Assembly (NCBI GenBank): GCA_021800795.1
Contig: JAJYYO010000021.1
Coordinates: 1 to 61,874 of the forward strand
Direction of reading: 5' to 3'
Origin: Pseudomonadota bacterium
Lineage (GTDB): Bacteria > Pseudomonadota > Gammaproteobacteria > Burkholderiales > Gallionellaceae
DNA: 61,874 bases
Shown: piece by piece, positions 40,210 to 49,381 of the stretch
Layout: every line of letters begins with the position of its first letter
How positions within the stretch are numbered: position 1 is the stretch's first letter
Position numbers and translations under genes: made by a program
The notes under the pieces: generated by a model
Told to the model about the DNA's origin: nothing
The model's input: the letters and a program-made list of their open reading frames with translations, nothing else
Databases searched by the model: none

Positions 40210-41913
40210 CTACCGGTCAAAACGGTAGTCGTTCGCCGCATACAGCTGCCATCCGCCATGGCCGTCGAGTTCCAGCACCTGCCGGTGGTATTTCAGAATG
40301 GAGGCGCGATGACCGACGCTGACCAGCGTCGTATGGCTGCCCGCCAACTGTTTATACAGACTGTCCTCGTTGGTCATATCCAGCGCGCTGGTCGCTTCAT
40401 CGAGGATGGCGTAGCGAGGCGCTGTGAGCAGCACGCGGGCGAAGGCGATGCGCTGTTGCTCGCCCACCGACAGCACTTTCGCCCAGTCCAGCTCCGCTTC
40501 CAGCCCGCCAAAGCGGGCGGCAATATCGGGCAGATTGACTCGCTCCAGCAGACGCAGCAGTTCCTCATCCGCTATTACCCTGTCCTGCTTCGGATACAAC
40601 AGCTGATAGCGCAAGCTGCCCAGCAGCATATAGGGGCGTTGCGGCAGAAACAGCGTTTCACCGGCGCCCGGTCTGATGATGCGACCGCTGCCGGAGCGCC
40701 ACAGACCGGCAATGGCGCGCAGCAACGAACTTTTACCGCAGCCGCTGGCGCCAACGATCATCACCCCCTCGCCCGGATTGATCGCAAGGGTTAAGTCTTT
40801 GATCAGGACTCTTTCATAATCAGGCGTCTGCAAGGTCAGGTTTTCGATGGATAAATGCGCATCCTCCAGCAATGCAATGCGATTCCCGGCCTTCAGCGGG
40901 CCACCGTTCTCGCCAGCAAGGAATCTGGCGAGGCTGTCGAGACGATCAATCCCTGCGGCAAATCGGCTTAAGCTTTCGAAGTTATCCACAATTACCGTCA
41001 GTGCGCTCAATATCGCCGCAAAAGCGCCGGCTGCCTGGATCGCCCGCCCGACTTCCAGTTCACCGGACAACACCCGACCGGCAATGATGGCGCTGGGCAA
41101 AATAATGGTCATGAAACTGTAACCGTACTGAAACAGGTTCAGATTCAGTTGCGCCCGGATGAGTTTGTTGTAATTGCTGAAGGCTTCATTGAAACGTTTG
41201 CCGACCTGCCATGACTCCTGTGCCTCGCCGCGATAGAAAGCGATGGCTTCGGCATTTTCGCGTATGCGCACCAGGCTGAAGCGGAAATTGGCTTCGCGTC
41301 TGAGCTGGTAAAAGTTTAACCCGATCAGTATCTTGCCGAACACCTTTAATGTTATCGTGGTACCGACAATTGCATAAATGATCAGAAAAAACACCAGCTC
41401 CGTGGAAATCGACCAGAGCACGCCGGAGAAAGCCAGCAATTGCAACAGCGCGCCGATCAGCACCAGCAGATAGTAAAGGGATCGCTGGGTAAAGGTATTG
41501 ATGTCTTCGGCAACTCGCTGGTCCGGGTTGTCGATCTCGGTGCTGGTATTCAGTTCATAATAAGCACGATTGCCGAAATAGCTGCCCAGAAAATGCCGGG
41601 TCAGCCAGCGCCGCCAGTAAATGCCGAGCTTGTCCCGCACATAGTAGTAAAACGCATAAATCGGCACCGCCACGACCAGGATGACGAGGCACTCCTTGAT
41701 GGCAGTCCAGAATCTGTCAGCGTCTTTTGCCGCCAGTGCCGAGGTGAACTCTCCGGACAGCTGGTTGAACAGCACCGCAAATCCCGTCTGCCCCAGCAGC
41801 AATACCACCAGCAGGACCAGCAGTCCGCGGGCTTGCCATTTCTCATCCCCGAACCAGTAAGGTGCGGCTATTGCACTGAAGCGCCGCCACAGGTGACGGT
41901 CAAAGCAGATCAT
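40210..41913 (-). CDS. ABC transporter, fused SbmA/YddA-type permease and ATPase
   Basis: The product has 567 residues from MICFDRHLWRRF; the frame opens at 42021 without support. Six helices occupy about 25-330, with the family stretches YYYVRDKLGIYWRRWLT and NPDQRVAEDINTF typical of ABC_membrane_2 proteins. The nucleotide-binding domain has GASGCGKSSLL (about 392), signature LSVGEQQR, and Walker B YAILDEATSALD. These half-transporters move peptides, cofactors or acyl compounds. Its position beside the pigment genes may be chance. Confidence 0.9.
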   Translation of the reverse strand: MICFDRHLWRRFSAIAAPYWFGDEKWQARGLLVLLVVLLLGQTGFAVLFNQLSGEFTSALAAKDADRFWTAIKECLVILVVAVPIYAFYYYVRDKLGIYWRRWLTRHFLGSYFGNRAYYELNTSTEIDNPDQRVAEDINTFTQRSLYYLLVLIGALLQLLAFSGVLWSISTELVFFLIIYAIVGTTITLKVFGKILIGLNFYQLRREANFRFSLVRIRENAEAIAFYRGEAQESWQVGKRFNEAFSNYNKLIRAQLNLNLFQYGYSFMTIILPSAIIAGRVLSGELEVGRAIQAAGAFAAILSALTVIVDNFESLSRFAAGIDRLDSLARFLAGENGGPLKAGNRIALLEDAHLSIENLTLQTPDYERVLIKDLTLAINPGEGVMIVGASGCGKSSLLRAIAGLWRSGSGRIIRPGAGETLFLPQRPYMLLGSLRYQLLYPKQDRVIADEELLRLLERVNLPDIAARFGGLEAELDWAKVLSVGEQQRIAFARVLLTAPRYAILDEATSALDMTNEDSLYKQLAGSHTTLVSVGHRASILKYHRQVLELDGHGGWQLYAANDYRFDR

Positions 41914-42156
41914 ATGCCGCCTGATCGAGCAGAACGAATTTATGCCTGATCCGGAGCAACTTATCTGTTGGCAATCCGGAAATATCCGTGAATTCCGGCG
42001 TATCCCGAACGATCGGGACACGCAGATCGATCATGGTCAGCTTTGAGGTCAGCATTTTTCTACAGAGGTGCAATCAACGCTGCAATTGTAAGCCTAAAGT
42101 TTCACAGACATGGACGGAAATTTTCCGACTGTGCCGATACCGGTCAGACTAAACAC

Positions 42157-42351
42157 TTACTTATGGTCGCCTTTTGCTGCGTCCTGGATATTTTCGCCGG
42201 CTTTTTCAATCTGCTGACCCGCTTTCTCTGTGGCTTTGTCGACCTCCTTGCCGGCGCGCTCTGCCGGACCTTCCGGTTTCTGACATGCGGATATCGCGGC
42301 AACTAATGCAATCATAATGAGGGCGTTACGGGCGAATTTTTCAAGTTTCAT
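42157..42351 (-). CDS. Small lipoprotein, entericidin-like/charged
   Basis: The 64-residue product starts MKLEKFARNALIMIALVAAI with lipobox AISAC (Cys24). The mature part is a highly charged amphipathic helix of AERAGKEVDKATEKAGQQIEKA repeats. The frame upstream of 42351 is not supported; a GGAGAC-type site precedes this ATG. It resembles small stress-induced lipoproteins and lies downstream of csbD, another stress-type gene. The actual role is unknown. Confidence 0.65.
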   Translation of the reverse strand: MKLEKFARNALIMIALVAAISACQKPEGPAERAGKEVDKATEKAGQQIEKAGENIQDAAKGDHK

Positions 42352-42447
42352 GATATGTGTCTCCTGGTGATGGAAAGATGCCTGTCCTCCCTGTGGGCTG
42401 GATTGGTAAGTCTGGCGCCAGGCAGCGTACTGCCTGTTTCCTGCTAT

Positions 42448-42470
42448 AAAGTGGCCTTGCGGCCACTTTT
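42448..42470. terminator. Hairpin after csbD
   Basis: AAAGTGGCC-TTGC-GGCCACTTT is a strong stem directly downstream of the csbD stop. The T-run is better on the rightward strand (TTTTCTGCTT) than on the leftward one, but no rightward gene ends here. It most likely ends the csbD transcript and separates it from the lipoprotein gene. Confidence 0.65.
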
Positions 42471-42475
42471 CTGCT

Positions 42476-42667
42476 TCAGGAAGGTTTACTTGCCTTCTTG
42501 ATGGCTTCTTTAACATCACCCAAAACTTTCTCGGCTTTCCCGGAGATTTGTTTGTTGAGGCCTTTGACTTGCTGCTCCTTGCTGCCGACCAGCTTCCCGG
42601 TTTCTTCCTGTACTTTGCCGGCGATGTCTTTGACAGTTCCCTCGACTTGATTCTTGTTCATTTTCAT
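42476..42667 (-). CDS. CsbD-family stress protein
   Basis: The 63-residue product MKMNKNQVEGTVKDIAGKVQ has the CsbD signature G-x-x-K-D-x-x-G-K-x-x-E-x-x-G-K-L, then G-K-A-E-K-V-L-G-D. AAGGAAC precedes the ATG. The family is induced by general stress in many bacteria; its function is unknown. Its own transcript is bounded by the hairpin at 42448-42470. Confidence 0.9.
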   Translation of the reverse strand: MKMNKNQVEGTVKDIAGKVQEETGKLVGSKEQQVKGLNKQISGKAEKVLGDVKEAIKKASKPS

Positions 42668-42851
42668 GTTCCTTTATCTGAATTGACAGGCTATTCCCTG
42701 CAGAGATGTCAGATTGAACGAAATCATGCGGCTGATCTGTACGGTAACGTACCCATAAAAACAAGCAAGCCAATTATCCACACCGAAACAACCCGTGCCG
42801 CCGGGAAGTCGCCTTTGCAAGACACAGGCGGACAAACTGGATCGCGAGGGT

Positions 42852-44816
42852 TTAAGGTTTTGACGATTTGTCAGGCGGCGCGAAGAACCCCGCAGGATGA
42901 TTCAGGAATCGCCTCAACAGCAACCTGCCAAGCTCTACTATGTCGCTCAACCCCAGACTTCTGGATTTCATCGCCACATAAAGCGCAAGACTGAAACTGA
43001 CAAGCAGATTGACGAGTGCAATGCCGATCACTCCCGCAACAGCCCACAGAAACAGACTGGTGAATTGTGAAATATCAAGCATAGCCAGAGCGGTACCTAT
43101 ATTGGCGCTGGAAAAGGAAACATGGCGTATATCCACCGGCAGTCCGGTGAGTTTTCCCATAACACTCATCATCCCCAGGTACATGCCAAAGAACAGGTTG
43201 CCGATGATCGCCCCATAATGGGCGTCCAGATATAAGCTGAATTTATTGACCTGAGCGGGTTTCAGCCATTTCAGCGCCGGTGTAACCCTCATGCGCGAAG
43301 CCAGTTGGTGATAACGCGCCTGATTGTCGAAATAGCCGGACACCAGGCCGGAAAGAAACAGCCCGACGCCTGCAATGGCGGCAAAGAACAGGGCTCCGCT
43401 ACTCAACGGGTTCATTTCTTCAAGAAGGTGCAGCGCTTTTTCAGGAGAGATCAAAGAACTGCCAAACAGCGCTGTCCATCCGTAGGCGATCAAAAAGGCA
43501 ACCGGTAACGCCAGTCCGATATTGCCTAACACGGCGACGAACTGAGTGCGCACAACATTTTGTGCAAGATCGCCGAGTCGTTCCAGTTCGCGCGGTCGTG
43601 CATCAACCAGCGTTGCCGCGATGGAAGAGGCTGTCATGGCCGGTTGTTTGGTCGCGACGGTAAAACCCAGCATGTGGATAAGCACAAAGCCGATGCTGTA
43701 GTTGAGGCCATAGGCAAGACCCTCGGTCACCGGCGGCAAGTGCAGCATGGATAGCTGTATCTTCAGCATGGCCATCACCCCGATGATGGCCCCTCCCCCC
43801 GCAGCGCTGCGCGCCATCGCCCACCATGCAGCGCGGTCCTCTGCAATGTAGTTCTCTCCGTGATGACTGGCATGATCGGTAATGTTGCGCGATATAAGAC
43901 TCACGCTTTCACCCATAAAGCCCTTGATGAGGTGTCCGGTTTTCAATGCAGCGGAGAGGCTTTTCATCAGCCTTATCGAATGTGCAACGCGGTCTTCCGC
44001 CACAATGAATTCCAGCAATTCTCGCTGGCGAGCGATGAGTTGATGGAGCCGCGCCAGCAGATAGGTAAGCCGCACGCTGATGCCGTTTTCGCCTGCCTTG
44101 CGGCGTGCACGATCAAGCACCTTGATACACTGATCGAGCAATACATCTATCTCCCGGAACTCTTCGTCTGTTGGATGCGCACCACCCATGCGGGCGCGTT
44201 CCAGGATCGGCACCAGCGTGGCATTTTGCGCTAAAAAAGGAGAGTCGAAGTACTCCAGCATAGGCTCCGCCAGCAGCAGTTCCCGATCCAGCGCCGTGCC
44301 GGCAATGCGGTAGGAAAGCGCCCTCACCGCCTCGATCACATTCAGCACCGCAGCGTTATCCTGATCGAATTCATGCAGGCCGAGCGCCGATGCAAGCCCC
44401 AGCCATGTTGTATCGCTCACTGCAACTATCCATTGGTGATCAAGATCCTGGCTGAATATCTGATGCATGATATCTGTCAGCTGACCGTCGTCAGGCGGAG
44501 CCGGCAGCAGACGCTGACCGATGCGCTTGGCGAGTTCAAACCAGAACCCCAGCGCGGAGCGGATGCAGGTCTCTGCATAAAACGCGGTCTGATGAGGCAA
44601 GGAAAGCAAGGTCTGCAAGTCTTGTTTCAGAACTGCGGCTTCTTCCTGATGTTCTTTTAAACGGGTGATTTCTTCCCTGATGTTGTTTTCGGCGGCGGTT
44701 ATATCGTCAGGCGAGTCAGGCCGCAGTCGCGCCACAAGCGCCTTGATTCGGTCAATACCGGGCTGGTTGGCGTCCAAAGGACAAGAGGCATCATCGATAA
44801 GTTGGGGAACGTTCAT
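42852..44816 (-). CDS. Gcr-type 'site-specific recombinase' membrane protein
   Basis: The 654-residue protein has a soluble N-terminal half (about 1-300) with many coiled helices and a C-terminal membrane half of about seven helices (from AAGGGAIIGVMAMLKIQLS). It fits the SpecificRecomb/Gcr family named after a Neisseria gene. No recombinase catalytic motif is visible, and the strong membrane character makes a recombinase role doubtful. It starts 6 bp after the methyltransferase stop and may be co-transcribed with the pigment genes, probably by read-through. Confidence 0.82.
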   Translation of the reverse strand: MNVPQLIDDASCPLDANQPGIDRIKALVARLRPDSPDDITAAENNIREEITRLKEHQEEAAVLKQDLQTLLSLPHQTAFYAETCIRSALGFWFELAKRIGQRLLPAPPDDGQLTDIMHQIFSQDLDHQWIVAVSDTTWLGLASALGLHEFDQDNAAVLNVIEAVRALSYRIAGTALDRELLLAEPMLEYFDSPFLAQNATLVPILERARMGGAHPTDEEFREIDVLLDQCIKVLDRARRKAGENGISVRLTYLLARLHQLIARQRELLEFIVAEDRVAHSIRLMKSLSAALKTGHLIKGFMGESVSLISRNITDHASHHGENYIAEDRAAWWAMARSAAGGGAIIGVMAMLKIQLSMLHLPPVTEGLAYGLNYSIGFVLIHMLGFTVATKQPAMTASSIAATLVDARPRELERLGDLAQNVVRTQFVAVLGNIGLALPVAFLIAYGWTALFGSSLISPEKALHLLEEMNPLSSGALFFAAIAGVGLFLSGLVSGYFDNQARYHQLASRMRVTPALKWLKPAQVNKFSLYLDAHYGAIIGNLFFGMYLGMMSVMGKLTGLPVDIRHVSFSSANIGTALAMLDISQFTSLFLWAVAGVIGIALVNLLVSFSLALYVAMKSRSLGLSDIVELGRLLLRRFLNHPAGFFAPPDKSSKP

Positions 44817-44822
44817 CGCCCG

Positions 44823-45599
44823 TTAGTCCGGCTGGCCGGTCTTGATTGCCTGATACTCCGAAAAAACACCGGCCACCAGATGTCGTTTAACCTGCGCCAA
44901 CCCGGCCGCGTTCAGTGTGACGATGACTTTTTCCGGAGGCACGCAGGCTTCGATGCTGTCCCAGAAATAGCGCCAGATCGTCGCGGTGTCTTTTTTCCTG
45001 GAAACGAATCTCGTCAGCAGCGGTATCACGCCGCGCATATAGCTTTTCAGCAGCCATCGCCCAAAACCGCTTTGCGGCCGGGTGATTTCGAGTATGCAAA
45101 GGCGGCCGCCCGGCTTCAAGACCCGTTCAAATTCCACGAAGGCTACGGAGAGGTCGCTGATATGCCGCAGCGCATAGCCCATGCTCAGAAAATCAAAATG
45201 GTTGTCCGGAAAAGGCAGGGATTCCGCCCGGCCTTCCATCAGCAGCATGGTTTTTGGCAGCTTGCCGGCCGCCATCATGCCGGGGCTGGGGTCTATACCG
45301 GTGACCAGAGCCGGATCACCGGTAATCATGCATTCCTGTGCCGCCACCAGCCCCGTACCCACCCCGACGTCGAGCACCTTCATGTCTTTTTTTAAACCGG
45401 CGCGAACCAGCGCATCACGGCGATAGCCGGTGCCGGTGCCGAAGGCCAGCATGGATTCGATGCGGTCGTAATCCACAGCGGTATTGTCAAAAATCCGGCG
45501 CAAATAAGCTTGCCTGTCCTGCTCTGTCTGGTAATAATCGGTCAGCGGGACGTGCGGTGCATGTACTGCGGTGTCAGGGGTTTTCATAGATTTACTCAC
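44823..45599 (-). CDS. SAM-dependent methyltransferase (UbiE-like) of the pigment locus
   Basis: The 258-residue class I methyltransferase has motif I VLDVGVGTGLVAAQ (about 75), the acidic GIDPSPGMM, AESLPFPDNHFD and the UbiE-type MGYALRHISD followed by E-x-x-R-V-L-K-P-G-G. The start is GTG at 45599 or ATG at 45587. In aryl polyene loci an equivalent enzyme methylates the aryl head group or the ring hydroxyl, so a role on the hydroxybenzoate-derived end fits. It starts directly after the ketoreductase stop. Confidence 0.87.
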   Translation of the reverse strand: MSKSMKTPDTAVHAPHVPLTDYYQTEQDRQAYLRRIFDNTAVDYDRIESMLAFGTGTGYRRDALVRAGLKKDMKVLDVGVGTGLVAAQECMITGDPALVTGIDPSPGMMAAGKLPKTMLLMEGRAESLPFPDNHFDFLSMGYALRHISDLSVAFVEFERVLKPGGRLCILEITRPQSGFGRWLLKSYMRGVIPLLTRFVSRKKDTATIWRYFWDSIEACVPPEKVIVTLNAAGLAQVKRHLVAGVFSEYQAIKTGQPD

Positions 45600-46319
45600 T
45601 TAAATTATGCCGCCGTTGATGGAAATGATTTGCCCTGTGATATAGGCTGCCTTGCTGGATGCAAGAAAGCCGATCAAATCGGCAACCTCGGTCGGCGTGC
45701 CCGCGCGTTTCATCGGCACCATGCGCGCGATGTCCTGGGCTGTGAACGCCGATTCGCTCAGGGCGGTGTCGATAATGCCGGGCGCCACCGCGTTGACGGT
45801 AATGCCGCGACTGGCGACTTCCAATGCCAGCGATTTTGTGGCCGAATTGAGCGCGCCTTTGGCCGCTGCATAATTGACCTGACCGCGATTGCCGGTCAGC
45901 GCGGCGATAGACGACACATTGATGATGCGTCCCCAGCGGCTCCTGATCATCGGCATCATCAGCGGCTGCGTGACGTTATAAAATCCGTTCACGGATACGT
46001 CGATCACCCGATGCCACTGCGTGGCCTGCATGCCGGGGAATATGGCATCGTCATGGATGCCGGCATTGTTGACCAGAATCTGAATAGGCTGCTGTTCGAC
46101 CAGCGGCGTCAGGATCGCGGCGACCGCTGCACTGTCCGTCACATCGAATGTCAGCACCTCGGCGCTGCCGCCCTCTGCACAGATAGAATCAGCCAAGGTC
46201 TTTGCGGCCTGTATTCCCTGATGCGCGTGTATGTAGACATGGCAGCCATCATTAGCCAGACGCCGGCAGATGGCCGCGCCTATACCGCCGCTGCCGCCGG
46301 TAACCAGCGCTTTTTTCAT
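45600..46319 (-). CDS. 3-oxoacyl-ACP reductase (FabG-like) of the pigment locus
   Basis: The 239-residue classical SDR has TGGSGGIGAAI (about 7-17), NNAGIHDD (about 86), the catalytic Ser of NVSSIAALTG (about 138), Y-A-A-A-K (about 151-155) and the FabG-like ending ITGQIISINGGII. It should reduce the beta-keto group of each polyene extension cycle. Its start overlaps the dehydratase stop (ATGA). Confidence 0.93.
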   Translation of the reverse strand: MKKALVTGGSGGIGAAICRRLANDGCHVYIHAHQGIQAAKTLADSICAEGGSAEVLTFDVTDSAAVAAILTPLVEQQPIQILVNNAGIHDDAIFPGMQATQWHRVIDVSVNGFYNVTQPLMMPMIRSRWGRIINVSSIAALTGNRGQVNYAAAKGALNSATKSLALEVASRGITVNAVAPGIIDTALSESAFTAQDIARMVPMKRAGTPTEVADLIGFLASSKAAYITGQIISINGGII

Positions 46320-46780
46320 GTGGCGTCTCCTGAGGTGATTAAATCGGCATCGAGTACGACCGCGGCACGGCCGTCCAGCAGCAACAGTCCCTGTGCACTG
46401 ACGCTGAACTGATAGAGAATATTGTTTGCGTTACGGGTGATGCAGGTGGCGTCGATCAGCAGATCGGCGGAGATGTCGTCCAGTCTGGGCACATGAATCC
46501 GCGTGCCGCGCACGCTGACCAGCAAACCCGCGCGGGCGATGGCGGTGTCTTCTGGCGCAAGCAAGGCGCCGTGCACGGCCATCGCCTGTGCCGCATATTC
46601 GATGCCGCAGACGGTGTTAAGCCTGTCATTTGCGCGCAACGGGTTGTCAAGGTTGCGGTGACTGGCCGCGCGGCACTGTATGCGCAGTTCATCCCATGCT
46701 TCAACGCAATCGAGCAGACACATTTTACCCTGATGCGGGATGTGAGCGGCAATCCAGGCATGACCGAATTTTTTCAGCAT
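46316..46780 (-). CDS. 3-hydroxyacyl-ACP dehydratase-like hotdog protein (ApeP/ApeI type)
   Basis: The 154-residue hotdog-fold protein has the family block IPHQGKMCLLDCVEAWD (His18-region), then C-G-I-E-Y-A-A-Q-A-M-A-V-H-G with the conserved Glu/Ala helix. It should form the double bonds of the polyene. It overlaps the chain-length-factor-like gene by seven bases and the ketoreductase by four, so the three are translationally coupled. Confidence 0.85.
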   Translation of the reverse strand: MLKKFGHAWIAAHIPHQGKMCLLDCVEAWDELRIQCRAASHRNLDNPLRANDRLNTVCGIEYAAQAMAVHGALLAPEDTAIARAGLLVSVRGTRIHVPRLDDISADLLIDATCITRNANNILYQFSVSAQGLLLLDGRAAVVLDADLITSGDAT

Positions 46781-47568
46781 AGCGTAATGTCCACGACAAG
46801 CGTCGTGCCGTCCAGATAATCGAGCACCACGCGGTCATCTGCTCGTTGCGCGATGGCGCGCAATATAGGTAGGCCGCGCGCGGCCGGGATGCCGGTACGC
46901 AGGTTTTCCAGGGCGTTGTCGTCAAACCGGTCAGCCGGCATGTCGGTCAGACTGACGGAGATTTTAGCCAGCGCCTGTGCGCTGCGCTCAGGCGCCAGCA
47001 CCAGTGCAATGCCGAATGCATCGGGGATGGGACGTGCGCCGAACAGCGGCTCCGGGTAGGGGGTGTCGCAGGCAAGTAAAACTGTGCGTGTGTTATCTGC
47101 CACAACCTGGCTCAGCGCTTCGAGCAGTCCTGCACCGAAGCTGGCATCAAAGGCGCACAATACCGATGAAGTGGTCATCGCGCCGGTGGCGATACTCCAG
47201 TATCCGGCGGCCGTGTTATGCACGGAATTATGAAAGCGGGTCGGGGAGATTTGCCGGTCGCTGGATGCCAGCATTTCACAGAGGGCGTGACAGTTCTCCC
47301 CGTCGCCTCCGGATGAGGAAAATACGCTGGGCAGATTGACCGCGTTGAGTCCGGCAGCCTGGATGGCTTCCAGTCCGGTCGCCAGCGTGAGCTTGACGAT
47401 CGCGCCGCTGCGCCTGCGTTCTGCCGCCGGCAGCAGTGAGGTTGTTGGCAGGATGGTTTTGGCTGGCTGATAGGGCCGTTGTCCGCCAAGAACCGCCTGA
47501 CTGCCGGGCCAGTTGGCAAAACCCGGGCCGATCAGGCCGATGCCTTCGATGTAGGCGGTGAGTGTCAT
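46774..47568 (-). CDS. Chain-length-factor-like beta-ketoacyl synthase (ApeC type)
   Basis: The 264-residue protein is thiolase-fold but shorter than a working ketosynthase. It contains SSGGDGENCHALCEML, FHNSVHNTAAGYWSIAT and CAFDASFGAGLLEAL, where Ser or Asp replace the usual nucleophilic Cys. Loss of that Cys and the short length match the partner subunits that pair with the active ketosynthase in aryl polyene synthases. Its start is 2 bp from the left terminal repeat of the 203-bp MITE, so its ribosome site is now supplied by the element (GAACGAG). Confidence 0.85.
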   Translation of the reverse strand: MTLTAYIEGIGLIGPGFANWPGSQAVLGGQRPYQPAKTILPTTSLLPAAERRRSGAIVKLTLATGLEAIQAAGLNAVNLPSVFSSSGGDGENCHALCEMLASSDRQISPTRFHNSVHNTAAGYWSIATGAMTTSSVLCAFDASFGAGLLEALSQVVADNTRTVLLACDTPYPEPLFGARPIPDAFGIALVLAPERSAQALAKISVSLTDMPADRFDDNALENLRTGIPAARGLPILRAIAQRADDRVVLDYLDGTTLVVDITLC

Positions 47569-47570
47569 AA

Positions 47571-47773
47571 GGGCTCGTTCATGAATAACCTGGACTTACG
47601 TTACCGTGTATTCGGGATGGATGCAAGGCGCGAAGCGCGGCGAATGGTTGTTCCATTCGCAAGCTTTGCAACGCCGCAGACGCCCGAATACACGGCAACC
47701 CTCGGGCTGGGGTCGCTTTGGGCGCATCCCAAAGCGACCCCAGCGTAAGTCCAGGTTATTCATGAACGAGCCC
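47571..47773. mobile_element. MITE-like element between the two ketosynthase genes
   Basis: Perfect 30-bp terminal inverted repeats (47571-47600 and 47744-47773; outer sequence GGGCTCGTTCATGAATAACC) bound a 203-bp element with no ORF. Inside are nested palindromes: CCGTGTATTCGGG (47604-47616) with its inverse at 47683-47695, GCGAATGG-TTGTT-CCATTCGC (47640-47660), and a 16-bp perfect stem CTGGGGTCGCTTTGGG around CGCAT (47707-47743). No clear target duplication can be fixed (left flank TAA, right flank TGA). Its right repeat forms the end of the upstream ketosynthase gene. Confidence 0.9.
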
Positions 47774-48970
47774 TGAGCTGTCCGCCCGTCCGAAAATCAG
47801 GCTGCAATTGGTGCCGCCAAAGCCAAACGAGTTGCTGAGCACGCGCGCCACCGGCAGTTGGCGATTTTCCAGCAGATAGTTGAGTTTGAACGAAGGATCA
47901 ATTTGCTGCGTGTTAAGCCCTGCTGGCAGCAAATCCTGTTGCAGCGCCAGCGCGCAGATCACCGCCTCCAGTCCGCCGGCCGCACCCAGCGTGTGACCGG
48001 TCGCCCCCTTGGTGGAACTGCATGGTGTGCTCGTTCCGAATACGGCAGCCACGGCGAGTCCTTCAGCAGCATCGTTGTTCTGGGTCGCGGTGCCGTGCAG
48101 ATTGATGTAGTCGATATCTGATGGCTGCAAATCCGCCATTTTCAGCGCGTCCTGCATCGCCATGCGTGCACCCCGTCCATCCGGGTGCGGCGATGACATG
48201 TGGTAGGCATCGCTGGACTCGCCTACTCCCAGCAGCAGCACCGCATCCGCATTAAGTTTTTTGGAGACGCGCTCCAGCAATGCGAAGGCGGCTGCTTCAC
48301 CGATCGAGAGACCATTGCGCTCTGCATCGTAGGGGCGGCACGGTTGTTCAGCGAGCAGGCCGAGCGAGTTGAAGCCATACAGCGTGGTCAGACACAAGGA
48401 ATCCACCCCACCCACCACGGCCGCATCGATCAGCCCCGCCTCTATCATGCGCCGTGCCGAACTGAACACCTTGGCGCTGGACGAACACGCCGACGACACC
48501 GCAACCGCCGGGCCTGTCAGACCGAAAAAGCAGCGGGTGAAATCCGCGACGGAAAAAGTGTTGTGCGTGCTGCCATAAATGAAATCGGCTGGCAACGCGC
48601 CGCTTGCCGGATCGCGTCGCCGGTAAGCCAGTTCGGTTTGCAGAATACCTGAGGTGCTGGTGCCGAGAAACACGCCGATGCGCTGCGCGCCGTATTCTTT
48701 GATAGCAGCGCGCACCGCCTCGGCAAAGCCATCCTGCATCAATCCCAGCAATGCAAGCCGGTTGTTGCGGCAATCGAAATCGGCCAGATGTGCGGGAAGC
48801 TGTATGCTATCCACACCGGCCACCTCGCCGACAAATGTTTTCAGATCCACCGTATCGAATGCACAAGGCGCCAGTCCCGTGCGCAGCTCGCGCAGCGCGG
48901 CCAGTGTCTGCTTAAGGCCGTGACCGATGCTGCTGGTCGCGGTAAAATGTGAGAGCCAGAGTGGATTCAA
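47756..48970 (-). CDS. Beta-ketoacyl-ACP synthase (FabF-like) of the pigment locus
   Basis: The 404-residue condensing enzyme has the nucleophile Cys in AVSSACSSSAKVF (about 161), the two catalytic His in NLHGTATQNND (about 300) and TKGATGHTLGAAG (about 337), and the FGFGGTNCSLIFG end motif. It should carry out polyene chain extension together with the chain-length-factor-like protein. The start codon appears to be TTG (48970). The last five residues (GLVHE) and the stop are encoded by the MITE terminal repeat, so the natural C-terminus was replaced right after the core ends. Confidence 0.92.
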   Translation of the reverse strand: MNPLWLSHFTATSSIGHGLKQTLAALRELRTGLAPCAFDTVDLKTFVGEVAGVDSIQLPAHLADFDCRNNRLALLGLMQDGFAEAVRAAIKEYGAQRIGVFLGTSTSGILQTELAYRRRDPASGALPADFIYGSTHNTFSVADFTRCFFGLTGPAVAVSSACSSSAKVFSSARRMIEAGLIDAAVVGGVDSLCLTTLYGFNSLGLLAEQPCRPYDAERNGLSIGEAAAFALLERVSKKLNADAVLLLGVGESSDAYHMSSPHPDGRGARMAMQDALKMADLQPSDIDYINLHGTATQNNDAAEGLAVAAVFGTSTPCSSTKGATGHTLGAAGGLEAVICALALQQDLLPAGLNTQQIDPSFKLNYLLENRQLPVARVLSNSFGFGGTNCSLIFGRADSSGLVHE

Positions 48971-49112
48971 TGAGAAATTATCTTAAAAAAATCAATTGTC
49001 GAGTTTAATACGAGGCTGCGGAAGTTGTAGGATAAAAACCTGCGCTCGAACGGCTGCTTGCGAGCTGCTGCAAACTGCGTCAGTTTACGCTAGCCGTCAA
49101 CGATTGAAAACA

Positions 49113-49138
49113 GGGCTGAGAGTGAGGGCTGAGAGTGA
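49113..49138. repeat. Tandem 13-bp duplication
   Basis: GGGCTGAGAGTGA occurs twice in direct tandem (49113-49125 and 49126-49138), in the 596-bp gap 48971-49566. The gap otherwise holds a possible 29-codon peptide gene (49292-49381) and no other frame I can support. It should also contain the promoter of the ketosynthase operon (towards 48971). Confidence 0.7.
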
Positions 49139-49291
49139 GCGCTGATCGGAAGGGTAAAAAAGAATACAGACGCGTTAATGCCGAAGCGCTCACCCACTCA
49201 CCGGCCGCCCTGCAAATGCAAAATTAACCGGCTTACTTTCACTTCTTGTATTCCTTGCTGTTTTTATATCAACGTCAGCGATATCGGCAAC

Positions 49292-49381
49292 TCAAATAAC
49301 CGCTATCGCAGCTATTGCCACTGCCGCTGCGGAAAGCCAGCCGAGTTCGCCGAAATTCGCGACCTCGGATTTTGTTTCCAT
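49292..49381 (-). CDS. Possible 29-residue membrane peptide
   Basis: The frame starts METKSEVANFGELGW, has GGGAG eight bases before the ATG, and ends in LSAAAVAIAAIAVI before TGA. An acidic leader followed by a short hydrophobic helix would fit a small membrane peptide or a leader-type peptide. There is no sequence family to compare with. Only the ribosome site and composition support it. Confidence 0.35.
   Translation of the reverse strand: METKSEVANFGELGWLSAAAVAIAAIAVI

Noticed and set aside
42852..44816. A true site-specific recombinase
   Set aside because: The Gcr family name is historical; the protein is mostly membrane helices and lacks catalytic recombinase motifs.
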